NCBI GenBank assembly: GCA_964392615.1
Contig: CAYMRB010000126.1
Span: 1 to 21,988 of the forward strand
Source: CAYMRB01 sp964392615
GTDB taxonomy: Bacteria > Planctomycetota > UBA8108
DNA length: 21,988 nucleotides
Reading direction: 5' to 3'
Below, one piece after another: positions 1-6,515 of the stretch. How positions within the stretch are numbered: the stretch's first letter is position 1; the number at the start of each line of letters is the position of its first letter. The position numbers and the translations under genes are program-made. Under the pieces are notes generated by a model. It had not been told where the DNA came from, ran no database searches, and worked only from the letters and a program-made list of their open reading frames with translations.

Positions 1-96
1 CCGACTCCGACTCCGACGCCGACTCCGACTCCGACTCCGATACCGACTCCGATACCGACTCCGACGCCGACTCCGACGCCGACGCCGACGCCGACG
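1..96. repeat. CCGACN hexanucleotide tandem repeat (left copy)
   Basis: Sixteen consecutive hexamers are visible: mostly CCGACT and CCGACG, with CCGATA at 37-42 and 49-54. The tract starts at the window edge, so its true length is unknown. On the minus strand it lies inside the partial gene at 1-211 and reads as Ser-Glu, Ser-Ala and Ser-Val dipeptides. Because the unit is six bases, gain or loss of units would keep the frame and change only the length of the dipeptide region. A second tract of the same hexamer in the same orientation is at 6557-6616. Confidence 0.95.
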
Positions 97-211
97 CCCC
101 CAGCATCCGGAGGTGCGCGTCCACCCACGGATCCCCGACCGCGCTGCGGAACAGGGACAGCGATGCGTCGGGCGCGAAGCGGGCGCGGACTCGGTCGATC
201 AGCTCGGCCAT
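1..211 (-). CDS. Partial protein with Ser-Glu/Ser-Ala dipeptide repeats, last visible gene of the eCIS operon
   Basis: I read an open frame from an ATG at 211 down to the left edge, about 70 residues, with no stop. It begins MAELIDRVRARF, has about 39 residues of ordinary sequence ending near HLRMLG, and then becomes a run of alternating serine with alanine, glutamate or valine through the hexamer repeat. The start is supported by a GAGGAG Shine-Dalgarno five bases before the ATG, and by a 13-nt overlap with the tube gene at 199-624, which is typical of translational coupling. I do not recognise the N-terminal part. In related eCIS loci this position is taken by small structural proteins before the LysM and baseplate genes, so a structural or linker role is only an inference. 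The acidic repeat is probably disordered. The C-terminus lies outside the window. Confidence 0.65.
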   Translation of the reverse strand, partial: MAELIDRVRARFAPDASLSLFRSAVGDPWVDAHLRMLGASASASASESASESVSESVSESESESASESES

Positions 212-624
212 CGCAGCTCCTCGCAGATGATCTCGACGCGTTCGAGGGCGACGTGGGCGCGCGCGCTGTCGAGGTCCGGTCCGGACCATGCACAGGGCCA
301 GGCGCCGGTGAACGTCCAGCGCGTGCGTTCGGCGCCGGAGGGGTCGAGAAGGAGGATCGCGCCGGTGCGCGCGTCGCCGCGCTGGTACCAATCCCAGAGC
401 TCGCGGTCGCCGAGGCCGCGCTCGAGGACGAGGCGTACGGGCGAGGCGGCGTCGCGGAAGCAGCGCACGCCGTCGAAGCCGCCCTCGTGGAGCTCGATGA
501 CGCTCGTCTCGCGCGCGAGGCCGTCGCACCGCGTGAAGCCGCCGAGCGCGCGACCGTCGATCTCGATCGAGAAGCAGTCAGAGCGGCTGAGCGCGGCGCG
601 CAGGTCCTCGGCGGCGATCGTCAT
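199..624 (-). CDS. gp19-like phage tail tube protein (second tube paralogue), eCIS
   Basis: A 141-residue protein of the T4 gp19 / Afp1-Pvc1 tail tube family, whose members stack as hexameric rings to form the inner tube of contractile injection systems. Family features seen are an N-terminal FSIEIDG strand, a GFTRCDGLA segment matching the usual GF-x-x-V-x-GL, ERGLGDRELWDWYQRG (the conserved RG-x-x-x-x-x-ELWDW), an ILLLDPSG strand, and RWTFTGAWPCAWSGPDLD, which matches the family RWN-x-x-x-AWP-x-x-x-GP motif. It is more divergent than the paralogue at 941-1414 and lacks the usual KYGNI strand, so it may be the tube initiator or the adaptor to the baseplate rather than the bulk tube subunit. 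The ATG overlaps the stop of the upstream gene as ATGA. Confidence 0.85.
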   Translation of the reverse strand: MTIAAEDLRAALSRSDCFSIEIDGRALGGFTRCDGLARETSVIELHEGGFDGVRCFRDAASPVRLVLERGLGDRELWDWYQRGDARTGAILLLDPSGAERTRWTFTGAWPCAWSGPDLDSARAHVALERVEIICEELRWPS

Positions 625-944
625 GCGGATCGGGCTCCGCCGTGGTAGTCGTTCATCTCGTCGTACGCGCGCTCGAGCGCAGCGCGGTCGCGGGGGTCGA
701 GGCGCTCGATGAGCCCGGCGTCGACCGGTGCGGTCGCGCCGATGCGCTCGACGACGCGCGCGAGCAGCACGGCCGGGAAGCTCTCCGGCCGCATCCAGAC
801 GCGGAAGTCCTCGAGCGCGCGCACCTCGTCGCGAACGCGCGCCGGTCGCAAGACCGCCTCTCGCGCGCGACGGCCGGTCGCATCCGCGAGACCGACGGGC
901 AGCTCGACCGTGCGCCGGGGCGCGATCGCGTCAGAAGCGGTCAC
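621..944 (-). CDS. Small phage tail assembly chaperone-like protein, eCIS
   Basis: A 107-residue protein between two tube genes. I chose the GTG at 944 because it forms a GTGA overlap with the stop of the tube gene at 941-1414; an in-frame extension to 1175 would only be antisense-like sequence inside that gene. The gene ends in an ATGA overlap with the next tube gene. After a short VELPVGLAD strand comes GRRAREAVLRPARVRDEVRA, which resembles the opening of Mu gp41/gpE-like tail assembly proteins (pfam10109 type). Next are a helical FPAVLLARVVERIG segment and a C-terminal ERLDPRDRAALERAYDEMN helix. In phages such proteins chaperone tube or tape-measure assembly. The family match is from memory of motif shape. 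The position between tube genes supports it. Confidence 0.65.
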   Translation of the reverse strand: MTASDAIAPRRTVELPVGLADATGRRAREAVLRPARVRDEVRALEDFRVWMRPESFPAVLLARVVERIGATAPVDAGLIERLDPRDRAALERAYDEMNDYHGGARSA

Positions 945-1414
945 GTACGCTCTCCGGCGGTGGCGGTCGATTCGACGCGTTCCATGCGCTCGACGCAGAG
1001 CTCGAGGGCCTCGACGCTGATCGCCTCGCCTTGCGCGTCGAGGAGCGGCCCCTCGTAACGCACGGGCCACGCGCCGTAGAAGTTCCAGCGCGCCTTCTCG
1101 CGCATCGCGGCGTCGAGGAGCACGATCGCGCCGGAGCGCAGGTCCTGCTCGCCCCGCTCGATGCGCTGGCGCCAATCCCAGAGCTCCGACGAGCTCGTCA
1201 CGCCGCGACGCAGCACGATGTTCCCGTACCGCGTGCGACCGGGGATCTTCACGGACCAGGGTCGGCTACCGGTCCTGTACTCGAGGGTCTCGGACTGCGA
1301 CGACAACCCACTGACCTGAGCGAAGCCCCCGACGACGCTCGACGCGTCGCTGGCGAGCTCATCGATTTCGACCAGGAAGTGGAAATTGCCGCAGAACGGA
1401 AAAGAATCGGGCAT
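941..1414 (-). CDS. gp19-like phage tail tube protein (major tube candidate), eCIS
   Basis: A 157-residue tail tube protein of the T4 gp19 / Afp1-Pvc1 family. The sequence follows the family closely: GNFHFLVEID at residues 9-18, GGFAQVSGL near 29-37, an EYRTGS segment, KIPGRTRYGNIVLRRGVT around 56-73, SELWDWRQRI, a GAIVLLDAA strand, and RWNFYGAWPVRYEGP, the strongly conserved RWN/AWP/YEGP block, followed by an ISVEALELCVERME strand. The better fit to the family makes this the likelier bulk tube subunit of the pair. The start is supported by AAAGGAG eight bases before the ATG. Its stop overlaps the downstream GTG start, so it is the first gene of a tightly coupled four-gene block. Two CGTTGTTTC repeats lie just upstream. 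Confidence 0.92.
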   Translation of the reverse strand: MPDSFPFCGNFHFLVEIDELASDASSVVGGFAQVSGLSSQSETLEYRTGSRPWSVKIPGRTRYGNIVLRRGVTSSSELWDWRQRIERGEQDLRSGAIVLLDAAMREKARWNFYGAWPVRYEGPLLDAQGEAISVEALELCVERMERVESTATAGERT

Positions 1415-1442
1415 TCTCTGGGCTCCTTTTCGTGACTCGTAT

Positions 1443-1461
1443 CGTTGTTTCGCGTTGTTTC
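1443..1461. repeat. Two CGTTGTTTC direct repeats, 10-bp period, upstream of the tube gene
   Basis: CGTTGTTTC occurs at 1443-1451 and again at 1453-1461, exactly one helical turn apart, in the 55-bp gap between the sheath-like gene and the tube gene. The stretch is clearly less GC-rich than its surroundings. It could be a protein-binding site, or an unstructured AAC-rich leader that aids ribosome loading on the minus-strand mRNA. I see no convincing -35/-10 pair here. Confidence 0.6.
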
Positions 1462-1469
1462 TGAGCTAA

Positions 1470-2531
1470 CTATCCGTCGGATCTGGCCGGCACCAGCGTG
1501 CGCGGCGTAGCGTGAAGCTGCGCGAGCGCGATCGCGAACTCGCCGCCCAGCTCGGTCCGGATGGTCAGGACAAGACGCCGACCGTCATCGCCATCGTCTT
1601 TCGCCCGACACGTCACGCCCTGCGAAGCGCCCCACGGCGGCAGGACGCCGTCGACGACGAGATCGTGCAGGAACGCGCGCACCTCGCGCTCGACGCGTCG
1701 CTCGATGCCGGGCGTCAGGGGCTCGAAGAGCACCCAACGCGTGCCGCAGTCGATCGAGCGGCGCAACGCCTCCCACCGCCGCCACGCGCGCACGCGAGAG
1801 ACGACTGCCGGCGGCAACGCGATCGCACCATCCGCCACGGGAGGCGATGGCGCCACGCTGCTCGCCGTCCGTCGCGGCCGCAAGTCGGCGCTCTCGAGCG
1901 ACGTGGCGATCGCGGCGAGATCCGGACTCGACTGCTCGTCGTCGTCGCCGTCGTCCGTCGGTCGCCACAAGAGGACGTTCGGCAGCGGGCACGACCACGT
2001 CGCCGCGGCGTCGTCCGAACCGATCGCATCGCGTCGATCCGCGTCGCGCTCCTCGACGTACAGGAAGAGCCACGCGTTCGAGAACGCGAAGCGCAGGACT
2101 GCGGGTAGCGCCTGCGGTGCGATCGGCGGCAGAATCGCGGCGCTGATGCCGGCGCCCGCATCCCGCAAATCCGCGCAGACCGCGAGGCCCGAGCGATCGC
2201 CCGGGCCGCCGTCCTCTCCGAGCCACGCCGCGATCTCGTCAGCGCGGATCGGCGCCGGGGCAGCGCTCGCAGCGTCCTCCGCTCGCGCTCCGGCGGCGGC
2301 GGTTCGCGACACGACGGCGAGCCGGTAGGCGCCGCCGTCTCCGTCTTCCTGCACTCCACCGGCGGCGAGGGCTTCGCTCGACGATCGCGACGCGACCACA
2401 ACGCCCGACGCATCGCCCGGCGGCGATCCGCTCTCGGCGTCGCACGCTTCGATGCGCACCGTCGCGCCGCAGCCGATCCATGCCATGCGATGGCCGGCAG
2501 TCGGGGGATGCGTCGGCCCGGGGCACGTCAT
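1470..2531 (-). CDS. Short protein with a tail-sheath C-terminal domain, eCIS
   Basis: A 353-residue protein whose last 90 or so residues look like the C-terminal domain of contractile tail sheath proteins: VSRVRAWRRWEALRRSIDCG, then TRWVLFEPLTPGIERRVERE, then VRAFLHDLVVDGVLPPWGAS, and a final RLVLTIRTELGGEFAIALAQ strand. In true sheaths this is the block with RGTRWAVFEPN, helix, FL-x-x-LW-x-x-GAL. The first 260 residues do not show the usual sheath domains and are rich in Ala, Asp and Ser, with a DDGDDDEQSS stretch. True sheaths are commonly about 400-700 residues. This may be a reduced sheath, a sheath terminator or a minor adaptor; the main sheath may lie left of the window. I chose the ATG at 2531 because it overlaps the preceding stop (ATGA). 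Confidence 0.65.
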   Translation of the reverse strand: MTCPGPTHPPTAGHRMAWIGCGATVRIEACDAESGSPPGDASGVVVASRSSSEALAAGGVQEDGDGGAYRLAVVSRTAAAGARAEDAASAAPAPIRADEIAAWLGEDGGPGDRSGLAVCADLRDAGAGISAAILPPIAPQALPAVLRFAFSNAWLFLYVEERDADRRDAIGSDDAAATWSCPLPNVLLWRPTDDGDDDEQSSPDLAAIATSLESADLRPRRTASSVAPSPPVADGAIALPPAVVSRVRAWRRWEALRRSIDCGTRWVLFEPLTPGIERRVEREVRAFLHDLVVDGVLPPWGASQGVTCRAKDDGDDGRRLVLTIRTELGGEFAIALAQLHATPRTLVPARSDG

Positions 2532-3352
2532 CGATCGCCTCCCGTCTCGTCGGCGCCGTTCGAGTCGGCGGCGCCGGATTCGGACTTGCCGGCGCCGTCC
2601 GAACGTCCGGCCGGGGTCGCATCGCGACTCTCCTCGTCCCCGGAGACCGCACACGGGAGCGGCTCGAGCCGGACGTCGCGATCGACGATCGTCGGCCAGG
2701 ACTCGCTGCGCCCCGAGGCGACGGGCACCGCGACGTCGAAGCAAATCGACAGTCGGTGCTCGTCCAGACCGAGGTCGCGCCATGCGTGCGGCTCCTCGAC
2801 GACCTCGATCGGCAGCTCGCAGCTCTCGGGCTCCCCCCCGCCCGCGTCCGGGTCGGCTCGCGCCGCGACGAGCTCGGAGGTATCCACGAACGGCTCGTCC
2901 GACAGCGTCCGCAGCGCGGCCTCGAGCGCGCCTAGCTCGTCCTCGAGCGTGGCGCGAACGACGAGGAACACGTATCGGAGGCGGACCCAGAGTCCGCGCG
3001 GGCGCCAACGCGCGCCGCCCGTGCGAGGCTCCGCCGCGCTGACGAGCGTCGTGTCGCCGCAGAAACCGCTCGAGCGGTAGCGCGCATCCGGCGCGATGCG
3101 GGTGAGGTACAGCACGCCCGCCGCCGCCGAGCCCGGCTCGCCGCCGCGCGTCGTCGTCAGGCTGTCGCGCCCTTCGAGGATATCGAGCGGGTGGCAGAGG
3201 TAGACCGGAATCGGCGCCGCGGCGGGCGCGAGGTGGGCGCTGTGACCGGGCTCGTGCGGCAGGCCCGGTTCGCGGCGGAGATCCGTACGGATTCCTCCCT
3301 CGAGCCGAATCGCCAGGTGGCGGCTCAGGTCGTGAAACAGCTTCGGCCGCAT
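2528..3352 (-). CDS. DUF4255 / Pvc16_N-like tail terminator protein, eCIS
   Basis: A 274-residue protein matching the layout of DUF4255 (Pvc16/Afp16 N-terminal domain), which caps the tube and sheath and sets particle length in eCIS and related tails. Seen in order: an N-terminal helix (FHDLSRHLAIRLE), a PIPVYLCHPLDI strand where the family has a VNLYLYDI-like strand, LWVRLRYVFLVVRATLEDEL and GALEAALRTL (family: L-x-LSYLLTAWA-x-x-x-EDEH-LLGALLRAL), and WRDLGLDEHRLSICFDVAVPV (family: W-x-x-LG-x-x-x-RPSL-x-x-VTVPL). The last 40 or so residues are Gly/Ser/Asp/Glu-rich and look disordered. The match is by pattern, not alignment score. It follows a candidate promoter at 3558-3586 and a leader with an inverted repeat, and ends in an ATGA overlap with the sheath-like gene. 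Confidence 0.65.
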   Translation of the reverse strand: MRPKLFHDLSRHLAIRLEGGIRTDLRREPGLPHEPGHSAHLAPAAAPIPVYLCHPLDILEGRDSLTTTRGGEPGSAAAGVLYLTRIAPDARYRSSGFCGDTTLVSAAEPRTGGARWRPRGLWVRLRYVFLVVRATLEDELGALEAALRTLSDEPFVDTSELVAARADPDAGGGEPESCELPIEVVEEPHAWRDLGLDEHRLSICFDVAVPVASGRSESWPTIVDRDVRLEPLPCAVSGDEESRDATPAGRSDGAGKSESGAADSNGADETGGDR

Positions 3353-3399
3353 GTCTCAGTGCCGTCCTTCACAGTGCTTGGCCATACTCGCCGAGCGAG

Positions 3400-3479
3400 T
3401 TCGCCCGCTGGCGGGGCGCGCGAAGGAGTCCATGCCGGAGGTCCGTCGTCGACTGAGCGCAACGAAGCCAGCGGGCGAA
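3400..3479. repeat. 13-bp perfect inverted repeat with 54-nt loop in the leader of the DUF4255 gene
   Basis: TTCGCCCGCTGGC at 3400-3412 is exactly complementary in reverse to GCCAGCGGGCGAA at 3467-3479. The intervening 54 nt could form a large loop or further small stems. It lies in the 230-bp gap between the 193-residue gene and the DUF4255 gene, downstream of the candidate promoter at 3558-3586 on the minus strand, so it would form in the transcribed leader. No T-tract follows it, so an intrinsic terminator is unlikely. The rest of the gap holds no gene I can support. Confidence 0.7.
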
Positions 3480-3557
3480 GGCGCCGGCGATATGGACGAT
3501 GACTTGTGAAAGGCGGCACCTGATGTCGAGAAGCGCTGGCGGGCGTTGTCGAGCGGC

Positions 3558-3586
3558 ATGGTAGAGAAGCGCTCAGAAACTGTCAA
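3558..3586 (-). promoter_or_regulatory. Sigma70-like promoter TTGACA-N17-TACCAT for the DUF4255 gene and downstream eCIS genes
   Basis: On the minus strand a perfect -35 box TTGACA (3581-3586) is followed after 17 bases by TACCAT (3558-3563), which matches four of six -10 positions. The -35 box overlaps the stop codon of the upstream 193-residue gene. Transcription would start near 3551, giving a leader of about 200 nt that contains the 13-bp inverted repeat. The match is by eye only; whether this lineage follows the E. coli consensus is assumed. Confidence 0.45.
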
Positions 3587-4164
3587 CAAGACGTACATTC
3601 GTCGCTGGGCGGAATCGCCGCCATGGCTGGGGGCGGGCCGACGTACTCGAGCGTCAGCGCCTCGACGGACGTGAACTCGAACGGGGCGCGCCCGACGCGG
3701 CCGGATCGCCGGTCGCGCGGGGCGGGCTTGCGCACCGGCAGCCATTCCGCGTCGCCGCGCACGACGCCGATCGTCTCGACCGGCGCGATCGGGAGACCCG
3801 GCGTCGCGGGATCGTCGGGCGCGCCCGACGCGGCACCGCGATCGACCTGATCGACGCTCACCACGCCTCCGAGAGTGTTGAGAAAGCGCCACGATCCGCG
3901 GTCGGTCTCGAGCACGAACTCGACGCCGCAGAGGAGCGAGCGCTCGTCGCTGAGACGCGCGGGGTACCAGCTCGGCCAGCCGGCGGTCGGCGCGCGAGCC
4001 CGCGTGCCGTCCAATGCCGCGATGCGCGCCGCGAACGCCTCGTGGAGCGCGCGAAACAGGCGAGCGACCGCCTCGATGCGATCGCGCGGAGCGGCCGGGT
4101 CATGAGCGGCGAACGCGCCGCCGGGAGGCGAACCGAAGGCCTTCGAAACGGTAGACCGCAGCAT
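3583..4164 (-). CDS. Unknown 193-residue protein linked to the eCIS locus
   Basis: I do not recognise this protein. The start is well supported: AGGAG sits six bases before the ATG at 4164. The N-terminal half is helical (DRIEAVARLFRALHEAFAAR, residues about 28-47), followed by a GWPSWYPARLSDE segment and a strand-rich middle (LLCGVEFVLETDRGSWRFLN, then TLGGVVSVDQVD). The second half is proline-rich with charged stretches, and the protein ends in DECTSC with two cysteines close to the terminus. There is no signal peptide or membrane segment, so it is probably cytoplasmic or part of the particle. It sits 92 bp after the FHA gene in the same direction and just before the tail terminator, so a role in particle assembly or its control is a guess from context. 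Confidence 0.7.
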   Translation of the reverse strand: MLRSTVSKAFGSPPGGAFAAHDPAAPRDRIEAVARLFRALHEAFAARIAALDGTRARAPTAGWPSWYPARLSDERSLLCGVEFVLETDRGSWRFLNTLGGVVSVDQVDRGAASGAPDDPATPGLPIAPVETIGVVRGDAEWLPVRKPAPRDRRSGRVGRAPFEFTSVEALTLEYVGPPPAMAAIPPSDECTSC

Positions 4165-4256
4165 GTCGTCTCCTCACTCCTCTCCGTCACTCGGCCTGTC
4201 GCCACCAACGGCCCTTCGTCGCGCGCCGACTGCGGCGCCGAAGCGGGGCGGTCAGC

Positions 4257-6422
4257 TCACGCCCGTGCGCGGCGGCGACGCCGCGCTCCTGCGGGCCCGC
4301 GCGCGGCGCGGGTCGCCTCCTCCTCGCGCTGGCTCGCGTCGAGATCGCGCTGCTCGCGGTCGCGGTCGTCGAGCTGCGCGCGGAGCTCGTCGACGCGTGC
4401 GCGCAGCAACCCGGTCTCGCTCGACAGCTCGGCGGCCCGATCCTCGGCGGCTTGGCGTCGCGCTTCGATCTCTTGTCGTTTTGCTTCCCACGACGCAAGT
4501 CGCGAGCGCGCCTCGTCGCACGCCGCCGTCGCCTGATCGGCGCGCGACGACGCCCCGGCGCAGCGCGCCTCGAGCACCACGAGGTCGGCGGTCGCCGCGT
4601 CGCGCGCGTCGCGCAGCGCATCTTCGAGAGCCGCAACGTCCGCCGCGGCCGAGCCGCGAGCGGCGGACAGGGCGGCCTCGAGATCCGCGAGATCGCGCGC
4701 CGACGACTCGCGCACCGACGCGAACTCGCGTTCGGTCGCCTCGCGCGCGGACCGCTGTTCCGCGGCAGCGACGCGCAGGGCGGCGAGCTCGAGGTCGCGC
4801 TGCTCGACGCAGCCCTCGAGCTCGCTCGTGCGGCGGCGCGCGCTCGCGAGGTCGGCCTCGAGCGCCCGTTGCACCTCTTCCGCCGCGGTCATGGCCGCCT
4901 CGTGCTCGACGATGGTCGCTTCACGCTGGGCGATAGTCGCCTCGAGCTCGGCGATGGTCGCGGCGAGTTCGCGGCCCTGCGCCTCGCGCTCGCGCACGGT
5001 CTCGGCAAGGGACGCGGTTCGCTCCTCGAGCGCGGCGCGCGCGGCGCTGAGCTCGTCGATCCGCGGCTGCGCGGACTGCCGACCGCGAGTCTCCGCGGCG
5101 GCCACTTCCTCGCGGTGGAGCGCGAGCAGGCGATCGAGGTCGGCGCGATAGCGCCCGACCTCGTCGGCGCGTGCCGCGATGAGCTCGTCGCACCGTCCCT
5201 CGAGCTCGGCGCGCACCTCGGCGGTGCGGGTCTCGGCGGCTTCGAGGCGCGATTCGAGGCGCGCGCGGTCGTCCTCGAGCCGCTCGCTCGTCGCGCGCAG
5301 CGCGACGACCTCGGCCTCGGCCGCCACGAAGCGGCGTTCGAGATCGAAACGCCCCGCTTGCAGAGCGGCCGTGGCCTCGGCGCCGCGATCGCGTTCGGCG
5401 CGCAGATCGTCGCGCTCGGCCGAGAGCCGGTCGTTCTCGACACACGCGCGATCGCTCTCGGCTTGCACCCGGTCGTTCTTCGCGAGCAGTCGATCGCGCT
5501 CGACGCGCGACTCGCGAAGCTGCTCCGTCAACTCGACGATCGAGGACTCGAGCCGCGCGGCCTCGGCGGCGGCGACCTCCGCCTGCTCGGCCGTCTCGTC
5601 GCGGGCCGCGGTCAGCTCGCGGTCGAGCTCGTCGGCGTCCGCGCGCGCGGTCGCGCCGGCCTCGCGAGCGTCGTCGATCTCGCGACGCAGTGCGTCGATC
5701 TCGCGACGGGCGCCTTCGAGCGCGGCCTCGTGCTCGGCCGCGGCCTCGTCGCGGGTAGCCTCCAAGACCTCGAACCGCTCCCGATCGCGACGGCGGGCGG
5801 CGGAGCGCTTCTCGAGGCGCTGCTCCGCGCGCTGCAGCTCGGCGCGCACGGCGTCGCGATCCGCCTCGGTCGTATCCCGATCCTCGACCGCCGCGTCGCG
5901 CTCCTCGATCGCCGCGTCGCGTTCCGCCACCGCCGCGTCGCGTTCCTCCTGCGCGGCCGCCGCGCGCTCGACGGCCGTCTCGGCTTGCCGACGAAACGCG
6001 TCGAGCTCTCCCTGCGCCGCCTCGAGACGCGCGAGCACGGAGTACCGCGCGCTGCCGGTCACCGGTGAGCGAACCGCCGCGACCCCGTCGGCTCCTCGCT
6101 CGTCAGGGCCGCCTTCGGAGCCGCCGCCGTCCTCGACACGCAACCGCGTGCTTCCGACGCGCAAGTGATCGCCGACGCGCAGCTGAGCCCGCTCGACGGA
6201 TCGATCGTTGACGAACGTGCCGTTCGCGCTGCCGAGGTCTTCGACGACGACCCGGTCGCCATCGAGACGAAGGCGCGCATGGTTCCACGACACGGCCGCG
6301 TCGCGCAGGTGCAAATCGCTCTCGCGATTGCTGCCGACGGCCACCGGACGATCGAGCCGGACACACCGACCGCGAAGCTCGCCGTCGAGGACCGTCAGAA
6401 GCAGGTCATCGGGCACGTTCAT
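4257..6422 (-). CDS. FHA-domain protein with a very long coiled coil, first gene of the eCIS cluster
   Basis: A 721-residue soluble protein. Residues about 8-97 are a forkhead-associated domain, a phosphothreonine-peptide reader: GSNRESDLHL (residues 30-39) carries the GR/S core, SWNHARL (45-51) the S-x-x-H motif, and DLGSANGTFVND (62-73) the conserved NGT/F-V-N loop. From about residue 125 to 705 the protein is almost entirely Ala/Glu/Arg/Asp coiled coil, including near-identical repeats of the type EERDAAV around 165-190. The C-terminus is a basic ARRRRRARA tail. I chose the ATG at 6422, which places the first FHA strand directly after the start; a GTG at 6464 adds 14 residues and is possible. 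FHA proteins regulate type VI secretion assembly (TagH/Fha1), so phospho-dependent control or scaffolding of the injection system is a reasonable inference. A promoter lies at 6516-6544. Confidence 0.9.
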   Translation of the reverse strand: MNVPDDLLLTVLDGELRGRCVRLDRPVAVGSNRESDLHLRDAAVSWNHARLRLDGDRVVVEDLGSANGTFVNDRSVERAQLRVGDHLRVGSTRLRVEDGGGSEGGPDERGADGVAAVRSPVTGSARYSVLARLEAAQGELDAFRRQAETAVERAAAAQEERDAAVAERDAAIEERDAAVEDRDTTEADRDAVRAELQRAEQRLEKRSAARRRDRERFEVLEATRDEAAAEHEAALEGARREIDALRREIDDAREAGATARADADELDRELTAARDETAEQAEVAAAEAARLESSIVELTEQLRESRVERDRLLAKNDRVQAESDRACVENDRLSAERDDLRAERDRGAEATAALQAGRFDLERRFVAAEAEVVALRATSERLEDDRARLESRLEAAETRTAEVRAELEGRCDELIAARADEVGRYRADLDRLLALHREEVAAAETRGRQSAQPRIDELSAARAALEERTASLAETVREREAQGRELAATIAELEATIAQREATIVEHEAAMTAAEEVQRALEADLASARRRTSELEGCVEQRDLELAALRVAAAEQRSAREATEREFASVRESSARDLADLEAALSAARGSAAADVAALEDALRDARDAATADLVVLEARCAGASSRADQATAACDEARSRLASWEAKRQEIEARRQAAEDRAAELSSETGLLRARVDELRAQLDDRDREQRDLDASQREEEATRAARGPAGARRRRRARA

Positions 6423-6515
6423 GGCGCGTTCTTCACTTCCGCACTTCCCGAGATCCGAGGACACGGCGAGTCAGACCACAGACACTTCGCCGTTCGAATC
6501 GATGGATCGGCGTTG

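Noticed and set aside
1..96. The hexamer tract as a CRISPR array or origin iterons
   Set aside because: The unit is six bases with no spacers, and the tract is in frame with a supported gene. No replication genes or DnaA boxes were seen nearby.
3356..3559. A 67-residue minus-strand open frame (starting MPLDNARQ) in the gap before the DUF4255 gene
   Set aside because: It has no ribosome binding site, a Ser/Arg-rich composition, and covers the inverted repeat; it is better explained as a leader.
4452..6068. A 538-residue plus-strand open frame opposite the FHA gene
   Set aside because: It is an antisense reading of GAG/GCG-rich coiled-coil codons in high-GC DNA. There is no recognisable domain, and the minus strand has a clear FHA domain.
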